DNA from: Blastococcus sp. LR1
Lineage (GTDB): Bacteria > Actinomycetota > Actinomycetes > Mycobacteriales > Geodermatophilaceae
Length of the DNA stretch: 64,000 nt
Assembly: GCF_020166105.1 (NCBI RefSeq)
Contig: NZ_JAIUJY010000002.1
Span: 620,001 to 684,000 of the forward strand
Reading direction: 5' to 3'
The notes under the pieces were generated by a model that was not told the origin of the DNA, did not search any database, and saw only the letters and a list, made by a program, of their open reading frames with translations. Positions within the stretch are counted from its first letter, which is position 1, and each line of letters opens with the position of its first letter. The translations under genes and the position numbers were made by a program. Below, piece by piece: positions 16,887 to 24,759 of the stretch.

Positions 16887-18521
16887 ATGGGCCGCCACGC
16901 CGATCCCACCGCAGCACGTCGCACGCTGTCGCTGCCCCTTCTCGTCGCCGCAGGCGTCGTCGTCCTCCTGGTCGCCGGCGGACTGACCTGGTGGTGGACG
17001 GGCTCTGACGCGTGCGACACCCGGCAGACCGTCGCGGTCACCGTCGCCCCGGAGATCGGGACGCTCGCCGAGGAGCTGCTGGCCGAGCCGGTGGAGCTCG
17101 ACGGCGGGCTCTGCGCCGTGGCCGAGGTGACCGCGCAGCAGCCGGTGCAGACGGTCGGTGACCTGGCCGCGCTCGAGGCCGACGCCCTGCCCGACGTGTG
17201 GGTGCCCGACTCCTCGCTGTGGACTGCCCGCGCCGGCGACGCCCCCGTGGAGCCGGTCGGCTCGTTCGCCTCCTCCCCCGTGGTCCTGGCCACCAGCCGG
17301 GACGCCGTCGAGTCGCTCGGCTGGAACGAGAAGGCTCCGGGCTGGAGCGAGGCCCTGGCCGGGGAGCAGGCGCTGGCCGTGCCCGACCTCGCGACCAACG
17401 CCGAGGGAGTGTCCGCGCTCGCGGCCGTCCGCGGCGCCCTGGGCGGTGGCGAGGAGGCCGACAACGCCGTCGTCCAGGCGGTCCTGGCCGCGCAGCGCGG
17501 TCCGGCGATGTCGTCGGCGGACGGACTCGCCGCCGGCCGGGACGGCGGTGCGGATGCTCCCCTCGTGCCGGTCAGCGAGCAGGAGGTCTACAGCTCGAAC
17601 CAGCAGTCCGAGGACTCCGCGCTGGTCGCCGTCTACCCGGCCGAGGGCAGCCCGGCGCTGGACTACCCCGTCCTACGGGTCGGCTCCCCGTCGGGCGACG
17701 CCGCCACGGCGATCAGCGCGATCGTGGCCCGGCTGACCTCCGACACCGCTCGCGACGCCGCCATGAAGGCCGGCTTCCGCGGCCGGGACGGCGCCACCCC
17801 CGACGACGCCGGCGACTCCGGCATCCAGCAGGAGGCCCCCACCGCGCTCGCGCTGGACCCGGCCGCCGTGCAGGCGCTGCTCGGGCGGCTCTCCAGTCTC
17901 GCCTCGCCGTCGCGCATCCTCACGGCTTTCGACGTCTCGACGTCGATGAAGGCACCCGTCGGCGACGGCACCCGCGCCACCCTCGCCCGCGACGCCGCCA
18001 AGTCGACGCTCTCCCTGGTCCCCGGCGACTACGCCCTCGGGCTGTGGGTCTTCGCCTACGAGCTCGAGGGCGGCCAGGACTGGGCCGAGCTGGTGCCCAC
18101 CCGCGAGCTGGACGCCGACGTCGAGGGCCGGACCCAGCGCGCGGTGCTCGACGAGCAGCTGGACAGCATCCCGGGCCGGCTCACCCCCGGCGGAACGGGC
18201 CTGTACGACACCACGCTGGCCGCGGTCCGGGCCGCGCGGGACAACTACGACCCGACCGCGGTGAACAGCATCCTGGTGCTCACCGACGGCACGAACGAGG
18301 ACGACGACGCCGGTCTCACGCTGGAGAACCTGCTGATCACGCTGGCGTCCGAGACCGATTCCGACCGGCCGATCAAGGTCATCGGGGTGGCCCTGGGCCC
18401 GGACGCCGACCTGGCGGCGCTGGAGCAGATCGCGGAGGCGACAGGCGGCGAGGCGTACTCCGCCGTCGACCCGGCCGACCTGCAGACGGTGCTCTTCGAC
18501 GCCCTCCGCCAGCGCGGGTAG
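16887..18521 (+). CDS. Membrane-anchored binding-protein/VWA domain fusion
   Basis: A 544-residue protein with a basic N terminus and a membrane helix at about residues 13-33, then two extracytoplasmic domains. Residues about 45-300 resemble the bacterial extracellular solute-binding fold (VAVTVAPEIGTLAEELL, DALPDVWVPDSSLWT, SSPVVLATSRDAVESLGW). Residues about 340-540 are a von Willebrand factor A domain with the MIDAS motif DVSTSM near 348, a Thr in TPGGTGLYDT and the SILVLTDGTNEDDD edge near 465-480. VWA domains bind proteins through a metal ion, so it may act as a surface receptor or chaperone. Substrate-binding/VWA fusions of this kind occur in actinobacteria but their role is not known to me. 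Confidence 0.88.
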   Translation: MGRHADPTAARRTLSLPLLVAAGVVVLLVAGGLTWWWTGSDACDTRQTVAVTVAPEIGTLAEELLAEPVELDGGLCAVAEVTAQQPVQTVGDLAALEADALPDVWVPDSSLWTARAGDAPVEPVGSFASSPVVLATSRDAVESLGWNEKAPGWSEALAGEQALAVPDLATNAEGVSALAAVRGALGGGEEADNAVVQAVLAAQRGPAMSSADGLAAGRDGGADAPLVPVSEQEVYSSNQQSEDSALVAVYPAEGSPALDYPVLRVGSPSGDAATAISAIVARLTSDTARDAAMKAGFRGRDGATPDDAGDSGIQQEAPTALALDPAAVQALLGRLSSLASPSRILTAFDVSTSMKAPVGDGTRATLARDAAKSTLSLVPGDYALGLWVFAYELEGGQDWAELVPTRELDADVEGRTQRAVLDEQLDSIPGRLTPGGTGLYDTTLAAVRAARDNYDPTAVNSILVLTDGTNEDDDAGLTLENLLITLASETDSDRPIKVIGVALGPDADLAALEQIAEATGGEAYSAVDPADLQTVLFDALRQRG

Positions 18522-18584
18522 CGGTAGCAGTTCTGTCGCGCCGAGTGGGCCCCGCAGGGGTCCGCGCAGGCGAGACGGGCGCGC

Positions 18585-19538
18585 TCAGCGCCGCGGGGGA
18601 ACGGCTCCTGGTCGCGGTGCCGCCCGGAGGGTGGCGAGGGCATGGAGCACCTCGTCGACGGTGATCGCGGCGAGGGCGGGGTCGAGCTCGGTGCCCCACG
18701 GGTCGCCGGCGCCGTCCCCGTGCCAGAGGACGACGTGCTGCTCCCGCGGCGGCGGCCCCCACAGCGCGGGTGACACCGGGCCGAAGAGCACCACCGACGG
18801 CCGCCGGTAGGCCGTGGCGAGGTGCGCGACGCCGGTGTCCCCGCAGACGACGACGCGGGCCGCAGCCACCACGGCGGCGAGCTCCATCGACGTCGTCCGG
18901 CCGGCGAGCACGGCGTCGTCGTCCAGCCCCGCCGCGGAGGCGACCGCCCGGGCCAGCTCCACTTCGGCCGGCCCGCCGGTGATCCGGACGTCATGGCCGG
19001 CGTCGGCGAGGAAGCGGGCGACGGCGGCGAAGCGGTCGGGGGGCCAGCGGCGTCCTGGATAGGCGGCCCCCGGGTGCACGACCGACGCCCCGGTGACCGG
19101 CGGAGCCACGGCCGGGACGGCGAGGTCGAGCGCGTCGGGGTCGGCCTCGACGCCCAGCCCCTCCGACACCAGCCGGCACCAGCGCTGCACCTCGTGTTCG
19201 TCGGGGTGCCAGGTCGGTCCGGGATAGCCGGGGCTGTCGAACGTGAGCAGCCGCGCAGGCTCCAGCTCGGCAACGACCACGTGCGAGGCCGGGCCCTTGC
19301 CGTGCAGGTCGACGGCGAGCTCGGGGGGCGGACCGACCCAGTCCAGGGGTTCCAGCTCACGGGCGGGCAGCACCTCGTCGACGGCGTCGATCAACCCGGC
19401 GAGGGGAGCCAGCGCGGAGGTGGTGGCCAGCACCAGCCGATGGTCGGGCACCGCCGCCCGGATCGCGCGGATCGCCGGGACGCCGGTGAGCAGGTCCCCC
19501 AGACCCAGCGGCCGGAGGACCACGGCCCTGGGCCTCAC
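18585..19538 (-). CDS. Glycosyltransferase family 9 (heptosyltransferase-like), first copy
   Basis: A 317-residue GT-B enzyme of the ADP-heptosyltransferase family. Signs are VVLRPLGLGDLLTGVPAIRAIR near residues 5-26, ASVVHPGAAYPGRRWPPDRFA near 150, and CGDTGVAHLATAYRRPSVVLFGP near 230, the donor-binding region of GT9. The GTG start 19538 overlaps the hldE stop in GTGA. It probably transfers a heptose from ADP-heptose made by the enzymes upstream, on the cytoplasmic side of the membrane. It is the last gene of the operon; its stop lies 63 bases from the convergent VWA gene. Confidence 0.88.
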   Translation of the reverse strand: MRPRAVVLRPLGLGDLLTGVPAIRAIRAAVPDHRLVLATTSALAPLAGLIDAVDEVLPARELEPLDWVGPPPELAVDLHGKGPASHVVVAELEPARLLTFDSPGYPGPTWHPDEHEVQRWCRLVSEGLGVEADPDALDLAVPAVAPPVTGASVVHPGAAYPGRRWPPDRFAAVARFLADAGHDVRITGGPAEVELARAVASAAGLDDDAVLAGRTTSMELAAVVAAARVVVCGDTGVAHLATAYRRPSVVLFGPVSPALWGPPPREQHVVLWHGDGAGDPWGTELDPALAAITVDEVLHALATLRAAPRPGAVPPRR

Positions 19539-20908
19539 ACCCTCGAGCGTTCGACCAGGGCGGTGGTCGAGTGACCGTCCAGGTAGGGCAGCACGACGGC
19601 CTGGCCGCCCCAGGTCCGCAGCACCTCGGCCTCGGGCAGGTCCGCGCCGGCGTAGTCACCACCCTTGGCCCACACGTCGGGCCGCAGCCACTCCAGCACC
19701 GCCGACGGGGTGTCCTCCTCGAAGACGACCACGGCGTCGACGAACTCCAGCGCCTCCAGTACGCGCGCACGGTCCGGAGCGCTGACCAGCGGCCGCGAGG
19801 GGCCCTTCAGCCGGCGCACCGAGTCGTCGGAGTTGATGCAGACGACGAGGCAATCGCCCAGTCCGCGGGCGGCCCGCAGCGTGGCGACGTGGCCGGGGTG
19901 CAGCAGGTCGAAGCAGCCCCCGGTGGCGACGACGGTGCCGCCGGCGGCCCGCACCCGCGCGATCACCCCGTCGGCACCTGGCTCGGCGACGACGTTCGGG
20001 GCGTCGTCAGCGGCGTCCCAGGTGGTGGCGCCACCGCGGGCGACGAACGCCGACGCGAAGGCGACGGCCGCCGCGACAGCCTCGCCGGTGACCGCGCCCT
20101 CGGCGAGCGCCAGCGCGGCCGACGCCGCGAACGAGTCGCCCGCCCCACACGGGTCTCCCCCGGTCACCGCGACGGCGGGCACCACCATCGGCGCGCCTGA
20201 GCCGTAGGAGAGCAGCGCGCCGCGGGCGCCCATCGTCACCGCGACCGCGCCGACGCCCCACTGCTCGATGAGCGCCTCCGCCCGAGCCCCGACCGCGGCC
20301 AGCCCGTCGCCGGACACGTCGGACACCACACGCGCGGCCTCCGCGGCGTTCGGCGTCACCAGGCGGACCCCGCGCACCGGGTCGGCGCCGCGCGGGTGCG
20401 GATCCCACACGACCGGGCCACGCGCGGAGGCCAGCGCCTTCCGCACGTCGGCCGCCGCCGTCGTCCCCCGGCCGTAGTCGGCCACCAGCACGGCGGCGGC
20501 GTCCCGGATCGCGTCGCGGGCCTCGTCGGGCAACGCACCCAGGGCCGCCACCGGGGCGCCGCTGTCCAGCCGGGCCACGGAGTGGTCGCCCACCCGCACC
20601 CGCTGCTTCACGGCGGTGCCGCCCGACGCCGGGACCTCGATCACCCGCACGCGACCGGCCAGCAGCTCCCGCAACCGGGCGGCGCCCTCGTCGGAGTCGA
20701 ACGGCGCGATCAGCACCACCTCGCGCGATCCGGCTGCCGCCGCGATCACCGCGGCGAGAGCGGCCCCGCCGGGGCGTTCCCGCCGCTCGATGTCCTCGAC
20801 CACCGGCACCGGCGCGTCGGGGGTCAGCCGCGAGGCCGACCCCACGAGGTCGACGTCGAGCAGCGCGTCCCCGACGACGACGATCGCTCCCCCACCCACC
20901 CGGCTCAT
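19535..20908 (-). CDS. hldE: Bifunctional heptose 7-phosphate kinase/heptose 1-phosphate adenylyltransferase
   Basis: A 457-residue two-domain enzyme. Residues about 1-310 are a PfkB-type sugar kinase (RPGGAALAAVIAAAAG near 48; catalytic GGDPCGAGDSFAA near 255), which phosphorylates D-glycero-D-manno-heptose 7-phosphate at C1. Residues about 325-457 are a nucleotidyltransferase (GCFDLLHPGHV near 335 with the HxGH motif, CINSDDSVRRLKG near 360, WAKGGDY near 410), which makes ADP-heptose. The usual GGAANVA of the kinase reads GGAALAA, a modest change. The enzyme order matches E. coli HldE. ATG 20908 overlaps the gmhA stop by four bases. Between the two steps a C7 phosphate must be removed, the job of the GmhB domain at 24756-26246. 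Confidence 0.93.
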   Translation of the reverse strand: MSRVGGGAIVVVGDALLDVDLVGSASRLTPDAPVPVVEDIERRERPGGAALAAVIAAAAGSREVVLIAPFDSDEGAARLRELLAGRVRVIEVPASGGTAVKQRVRVGDHSVARLDSGAPVAALGALPDEARDAIRDAAAVLVADYGRGTTAAADVRKALASARGPVVWDPHPRGADPVRGVRLVTPNAAEAARVVSDVSGDGLAAVGARAEALIEQWGVGAVAVTMGARGALLSYGSGAPMVVPAVAVTGGDPCGAGDSFAASAALALAEGAVTGEAVAAAVAFASAFVARGGATTWDAADDAPNVVAEPGADGVIARVRAAGGTVVATGGCFDLLHPGHVATLRAARGLGDCLVVCINSDDSVRRLKGPSRPLVSAPDRARVLEALEFVDAVVVFEEDTPSAVLEWLRPDVWAKGGDYAGADLPEAEVLRTWGGQAVVLPYLDGHSTTALVERSRV

Positions 20909-21573
20909 CGGAGCACCGGCCCGGACGGCACGCGCGCGGGCTCGGCGAGCACCGCCTCGTCGAAGGCGGCGCAGACCAGGTGCAGCGCGACCAGGTGGCA
21001 CTCCTGCACGGTGGCGGTCCACGGGGAGTCGATGCAGACAGCGTCGTCGGCCGCGGCGGCGAGCGGGTTGGGTGCCGGGCCGGTCATCGCCAGCACGGTG
21101 ATCCCGCAGTCCCGGGCTCGCCGCGCGGCGGCGACGGCGTTCGGCGAGCGGCCCGACGTCGACAGCAGGATCAGCACGTCGCCGGGGCGGCCGTGCGCCT
21201 CGACCTGCCGGGCGAACAGCTCGTCGGCGGGATAGTCGTTGGCGATCGCGGTGAGCGACGAGGTCTCCGCGGTCAGGCAGATCGCGGAGAACGGCGGCCG
21301 GTCGGCGCGGTAGCGGCCCACCAGCTCGGCGGTCAGGTGCTGGGCCTGGGCGGCGCTGCCGCCGTTGCCCGCGGCCAGCAGCCGGCCGCGCGTCTCGGAG
21401 CACAGCACGTCGGCGACCAGCTTCCCCCACCGGTCGAGGGCGTCCAGCTGGCCGTTCAGCGAGCCGAGCGCGGCGGTCAGCGAGGCGACGTGGTCGGCCC
21501 CGGTCAGGTGGGTGCACGTGTCCGGCATCGGGACCACGACGTTCTCCCGGAAGGTGTGCGGCGGGATGCTCAT
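20905..21573 (-). CDS. gmhA: Sedoheptulose 7-phosphate isomerase (phosphoheptose isomerase)
   Basis: A 222-residue SIS-domain enzyme, first step of ADP-heptose synthesis. LLAAGNGGSAAQAQHLTAEL near residues 65-84 carries the substrate loop and the zinc His/Glu; TAETSSLTAIANDY near 101 and LLSTSGRSPN near 134 are the family loops; VQECHLVALHL near 187 supplies the remaining zinc Gln and His. All expected metal ligands are therefore present. ATG 21573 gives a 15-residue lead longer than E. coli GmhA; a second Met 15 codons in (PMPDTCTHL) is an alternative. It overlaps hldE and the upstream glycosyltransferase by four bases. Confidence 0.93.
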   Translation of the reverse strand: MSIPPHTFRENVVVPMPDTCTHLTGADHVASLTAALGSLNGQLDALDRWGKLVADVLCSETRGRLLAAGNGGSAAQAQHLTAELVGRYRADRPPFSAICLTAETSSLTAIANDYPADELFARQVEAHGRPGDVLILLSTSGRSPNAVAAARRARDCGITVLAMTGPAPNPLAAAADDAVCIDSPWTATVQECHLVALHLVCAAFDEAVLAEPARVPSGPVLR

Positions 21574-22784
21574 CGGGCGACCTCCACGGGGCGACGGCGG
21601 GCGAGGACCTGCCGGTAGACGGATTCGGTGTCGGCGACGACCCGGCTCCAGCGGTAGCGGGCTCGGGCCCGCTGCACGCCGGCGGCGCCGTAGGCGGCGC
21701 GTCGGTCGTCGTCGGCCAGCAGCGCGGCGAGGACCTCGCCGAGCCGCGCGGGGTCCCGCGGTGGGACGAGATCGCCGGTGACGCCGTCGGCGACGGAGTC
21801 CTGCAGGCCGCCGACGGCGGTGGCGACCACCGGCCGGCCGCACGCCATGGCCTCCAGCGGGGTGATGCCGAACGGCTCGTACCAGGGCACGGCGAGGACG
21901 ACGTCGGCCGAGCGGATCCAGGCCGGCACGTCGGCGCGGGCGACGGCGCCGGTGAAGACAAGCCGGTCGGCCACCCCGGCATCGGCCGCCACGGCGCGCA
22001 GCCGGGACACCTCCGGGTCGCCGTCCAGCTGATCGGCCGGCGGACCGCCGACGACGACGAGTTCGGCGTCGGGCACCGCGCGCAGGGCCCGCACGGCGTC
22101 GTCCTGCCCCTTGCGCTCGACGATCCGGCCGAGGACGAGCAGGCGGTGACGGTCCGAGCGCGGCGCGACCGGCCCGTCCGGGGTGAAGACCGAGGTGTCG
22201 ACGCCGCACGGCACGATCGAGACGCGGTCGCCGGCCAGCCCGAGCCGGCGCAGCTCGAAGACCTCGTCGGAGCAGGTGGCGACGACGTGGCTGACGTCGC
22301 GGCACAGCCCGCGCTCGAGGTCGATCCGCTCGGCGGGCGAGGGATCGGCGTCGCCCTGGTGCCGGCGCTTCACCGAGCCGAGCGCGTGGAAGGTCTGCAG
22401 CACCGGGACCGGACGCAGCAGGCTGACCGACGCCTCGACCGCCGCGAGCCCGCTCATCCAGAAGTGCGCGTGCACGACATCCGGCGGCGCGGCGGCCCAC
22501 CCGTGCCGGAGCACGCGGGCGAAGGCCGGCATGTGCTGCAGCAGCTCGTCCTTGGGCAGCGTCTCGGGCGGGCCGGCGGTCACGTGGACGACGTTGTAGC
22601 CGTCCTGCACCACCACCCGCTCCGGCAGCGAGGCGTCGTCCCGGCGGGTGTGCACGGTGACCTCGTGCCCGCGCTCCGCGAGCCCCGCGGCCAGGGCGGC
22701 GACGTGCACGTTCTGCCCGCCGGCGTCGACCCCGCCGATGGCGGCGAGCGGGCTGGCGTGCTCGGACACCAGGTCGATCTTCAT
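21570..22784 (-). CDS. GT4-type glycosyltransferase
   Basis: A 404-residue GT-B enzyme. The N-terminal acceptor domain begins with IDLVSEHASPLAAIGGVDAGGQ and contains DVVHAHFWMSGLAA near residue 98, as in sucrose-phosphate-synthase/MshA-like family 4 enzymes. The C-terminal donor domain has LLVLGRIVERKGQDDAVRAL near 235 and the EX7E motif in VPWYEPFGITPLEAMACGRPVV near 315. It probably adds a sugar from an NDP or ADP donor to a lipid- or glycan-linked acceptor in the heptose pathway. Start ATG 22784, overlap of four bases on both sides. Confidence 0.9.
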   Translation of the reverse strand: MKIDLVSEHASPLAAIGGVDAGGQNVHVAALAAGLAERGHEVTVHTRRDDASLPERVVVQDGYNVVHVTAGPPETLPKDELLQHMPAFARVLRHGWAAAPPDVVHAHFWMSGLAAVEASVSLLRPVPVLQTFHALGSVKRRHQGDADPSPAERIDLERGLCRDVSHVVATCSDEVFELRRLGLAGDRVSIVPCGVDTSVFTPDGPVAPRSDRHRLLVLGRIVERKGQDDAVRALRAVPDAELVVVGGPPADQLDGDPEVSRLRAVAADAGVADRLVFTGAVARADVPAWIRSADVVLAVPWYEPFGITPLEAMACGRPVVATAVGGLQDSVADGVTGDLVPPRDPARLGEVLAALLADDDRRAAYGAAGVQRARARYRWSRVVADTESVYRQVLARRRPVEVAR

Positions 22785-23761
22785 CGGGTCACCTCTCCGA
22801 GCAGGGCGTCCCAGTCGCGCAGGAAGCGGTCCAGCCCGTAGCGCTCCAGCGCCGCCGACCGGGCCGCCTTCCCGGCCAGCCGCGCGGCGTCCTCGTCGTG
22901 CACGAACTCGCGGACGGCGGCCCACAGCCGCTCGGGCCGGGTGGAGAGCACGCCGGCCTCGGCGGGCACCGCCTCCACGACCTCCGTCGTCGCGAGCGCC
23001 ACGACCGGCAGGCCCAGGTGCATCGCCTCCAGCAGCGAGAGGCCCAGCGAGGTCCAGCGCACCGGGTGCACGTACACCCGGCGGCGGGCCAGCTCGGCGT
23101 GCATCGCGGCCTGCGGCGGGTCGTCGAAGAGCGTGACCCGCGCGGGGTCCAGGCCGTACCGCTCGTGCAGCCCGGCCAGCCCCATGCCGAAGACGTCCAC
23201 GGGCGCGACCGCGGCGAGCCCGGGCAGCAGGTCGGCGCCGACGGTCCGGCCGCGGCGTACCGGCTCGTTGGTGACGACGGCGGCGTGCGCCAGCTCGCCG
23301 GTGTACCGCTCCCCCGGGTCGACGATGCCGTGCTCGATGACAGTCGTCGGCGCGCGGCCGTTGTCGTAGAAGAGCTCGTTGAAGTGCGTGACGTGCGCGA
23401 TCGGGATCTCGGACTGGTCGGCCATCGGGTGCCGGGTGTGCGGGACCGGCCCGTCACCGGGCTCCAGCCCCGGCGCGTTGTGCTCGAGGAAGACGGCGGG
23501 CAGGTCCCGTCCGGGCTCGCGCCCCAGCCACTCGCGGACCAGCTCCAGGTCGCGACGCCGCTGCAGCACGACGACGTCGACGTGCTCGGCCCGGAGCTGC
23601 TCGGGGGTCACCTCGCGCGCCGACGCGGGCCAGTTCCAGGTGCGGGCGCGGCCCAGCCCGTCGGGACCCCGATCAGGGACGACGGGCAGGAGGTACTCGT
23701 GCTCCCCTTGGACGAACGCCGTCGTCCACGAGCCGTGCACGTGCCAGAGCAGGATGTTCAC
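22781..23761 (-). CDS. Glycosyltransferase, GT-B fold
   Basis: A 326-residue enzyme starting at GTG 23761 (VNILLWHVHGSWTTAFVQGEH), overlapping neighbours by four bases each side. The VFLEHNAPGLEP and IAHVTHFNELFYDNG stretches fall in the acceptor half. The donor half has VDVFGMGLAGLHERYGL, then RRVYVHPVRWTSLGLSLLE and AMHLGLPVVALATTEVVEAV, the usual GT-B donor-binding helix with the conserved Glu. It is related to family 1/4 transferases by appearance; substrate unknown. Its place in the operon indicates work on the same heptose-containing glycan. Confidence 0.85.
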   Translation of the reverse strand: MNILLWHVHGSWTTAFVQGEHEYLLPVVPDRGPDGLGRARTWNWPASAREVTPEQLRAEHVDVVVLQRRRDLELVREWLGREPGRDLPAVFLEHNAPGLEPGDGPVPHTRHPMADQSEIPIAHVTHFNELFYDNGRAPTTVIEHGIVDPGERYTGELAHAAVVTNEPVRRGRTVGADLLPGLAAVAPVDVFGMGLAGLHERYGLDPARVTLFDDPPQAAMHAELARRRVYVHPVRWTSLGLSLLEAMHLGLPVVALATTEVVEAVPAEAGVLSTRPERLWAAVREFVHDEDAARLAGKAARSAALERYGLDRFLRDWDALLGEVTR

Positions 23762-24759
23762 GCGCTCACCAGCTTCTCCACGGCGGCGACGACGTCGGCG
23801 GCGCTCACCGAGGCGAGACAGGGATGGCCGGGCACCGGGCACTCGCGGGCCCGGGTGTCGCGACAGGGCGCGGACTGGTCACCCAGCAGCACGGTCGGCA
23901 CGCCGTACGGCGCCCACCGCGCGGCCGGCACGACCGGGGAGAAGAGCGAGACGACGGGCGTTCCGACCGCGGCGGCGAGGTGCGCCGGGCCGGTGTTGCC
24001 GACGACGACGGCGACCGCACCGTCGAGCAGCGCGGCCATCTCCGGCAGCGACGTCGCCCCGCCGAGGTCGATCCCGCGGACGCCGGCGACCTGCGCGGTG
24101 AGCGCGCGCTCCCCCGGGCCGCCGGTGACCAGCACGCGGTAGCCGGCGTCGGCCAGCGCCTCGACGGCCTCCGCGCAGCGCTCCGGCGGCCAGGCGCGGG
24201 CGGGAACGGAGGCGCCGGGGTGCAGCACGACATAGCCGGGGTCGTGCGCGGCCGGGGGCAGGGGCCGTCGCACGGAGAGCCGGCCGTCGTCGCCGTCGGG
24301 CAGCTCGAACCCTGCGGCCCGGGCGAGCGAGAGCGCCCGCTCGGGCTCGGGGAGGTCGTCGTCCACCGAGTGCCGCACGTCGAGCAGCGAGCCCGGGTAG
24401 TCGACGCTGATCGCCGAGATCCGCGGCACGCCCGCGGTGCGCAGCAGCATCGCCAGGGGCAGGGGCGACTGGTGGAACGACGTGGAGAGAACCGCCTCGT
24501 CCGGCGCCAGCGCCCGCACCCGGTCGGTGAGCGCGGCGAGATCGGCGGCATCGACCGGCGGCGGGTCGCCGAGGATCCACGGGCAGGCCCAGGTCCAGAC
24601 GTCGTCGACGCCGGGGAGCAGCCCGGCCGCCGCGGCGCCCGCCGGCCCGGCGAGGAAGACGACGCGGTCGGCGCCGTGCGCGACCGCGCGCACGAGCGGG
24701 CCCTGGAGGAGCACGTCGCCGGCGTTGTCCAGGCGCGCGACGAGCACCGTGCGGGTCAC
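23758..24759 (-). CDS. Glycosyltransferase family 9 (heptosyltransferase-like), second copy
   Basis: A 333-residue GT9 enzyme. Marks are LVARLDNAGDVLLQGPLVRAV near residue 6, YVVLHPGASVPARAWPPERCAEAV near 180, and VVVGNTGPAHLAAAVGTPVVSLFSP near 250-275. The C-terminal Cys-rich segment CRDTRARECPVPGHPC is typical of one branch of GT9 proteins. Start GTG 24759, set by the 4-base GTGA overlap with the upstream stop. Two GT9 enzymes in one operon suggest at least two heptose additions, as WaaC and WaaF do in Gram-negative lipopolysaccharide core synthesis. Confidence 0.9.
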   Translation of the reverse strand: MTRTVLVARLDNAGDVLLQGPLVRAVAHGADRVVFLAGPAGAAAAGLLPGVDDVWTWACPWILGDPPPVDAADLAALTDRVRALAPDEAVLSTSFHQSPLPLAMLLRTAGVPRISAISVDYPGSLLDVRHSVDDDLPEPERALSLARAAGFELPDGDDGRLSVRRPLPPAAHDPGYVVLHPGASVPARAWPPERCAEAVEALADAGYRVLVTGGPGERALTAQVAGVRGIDLGGATSLPEMAALLDGAVAVVVGNTGPAHLAAAVGTPVVSLFSPVVPAARWAPYGVPTVLLGDQSAPCRDTRARECPVPGHPCLASVSAADVVAAVEKLVSA

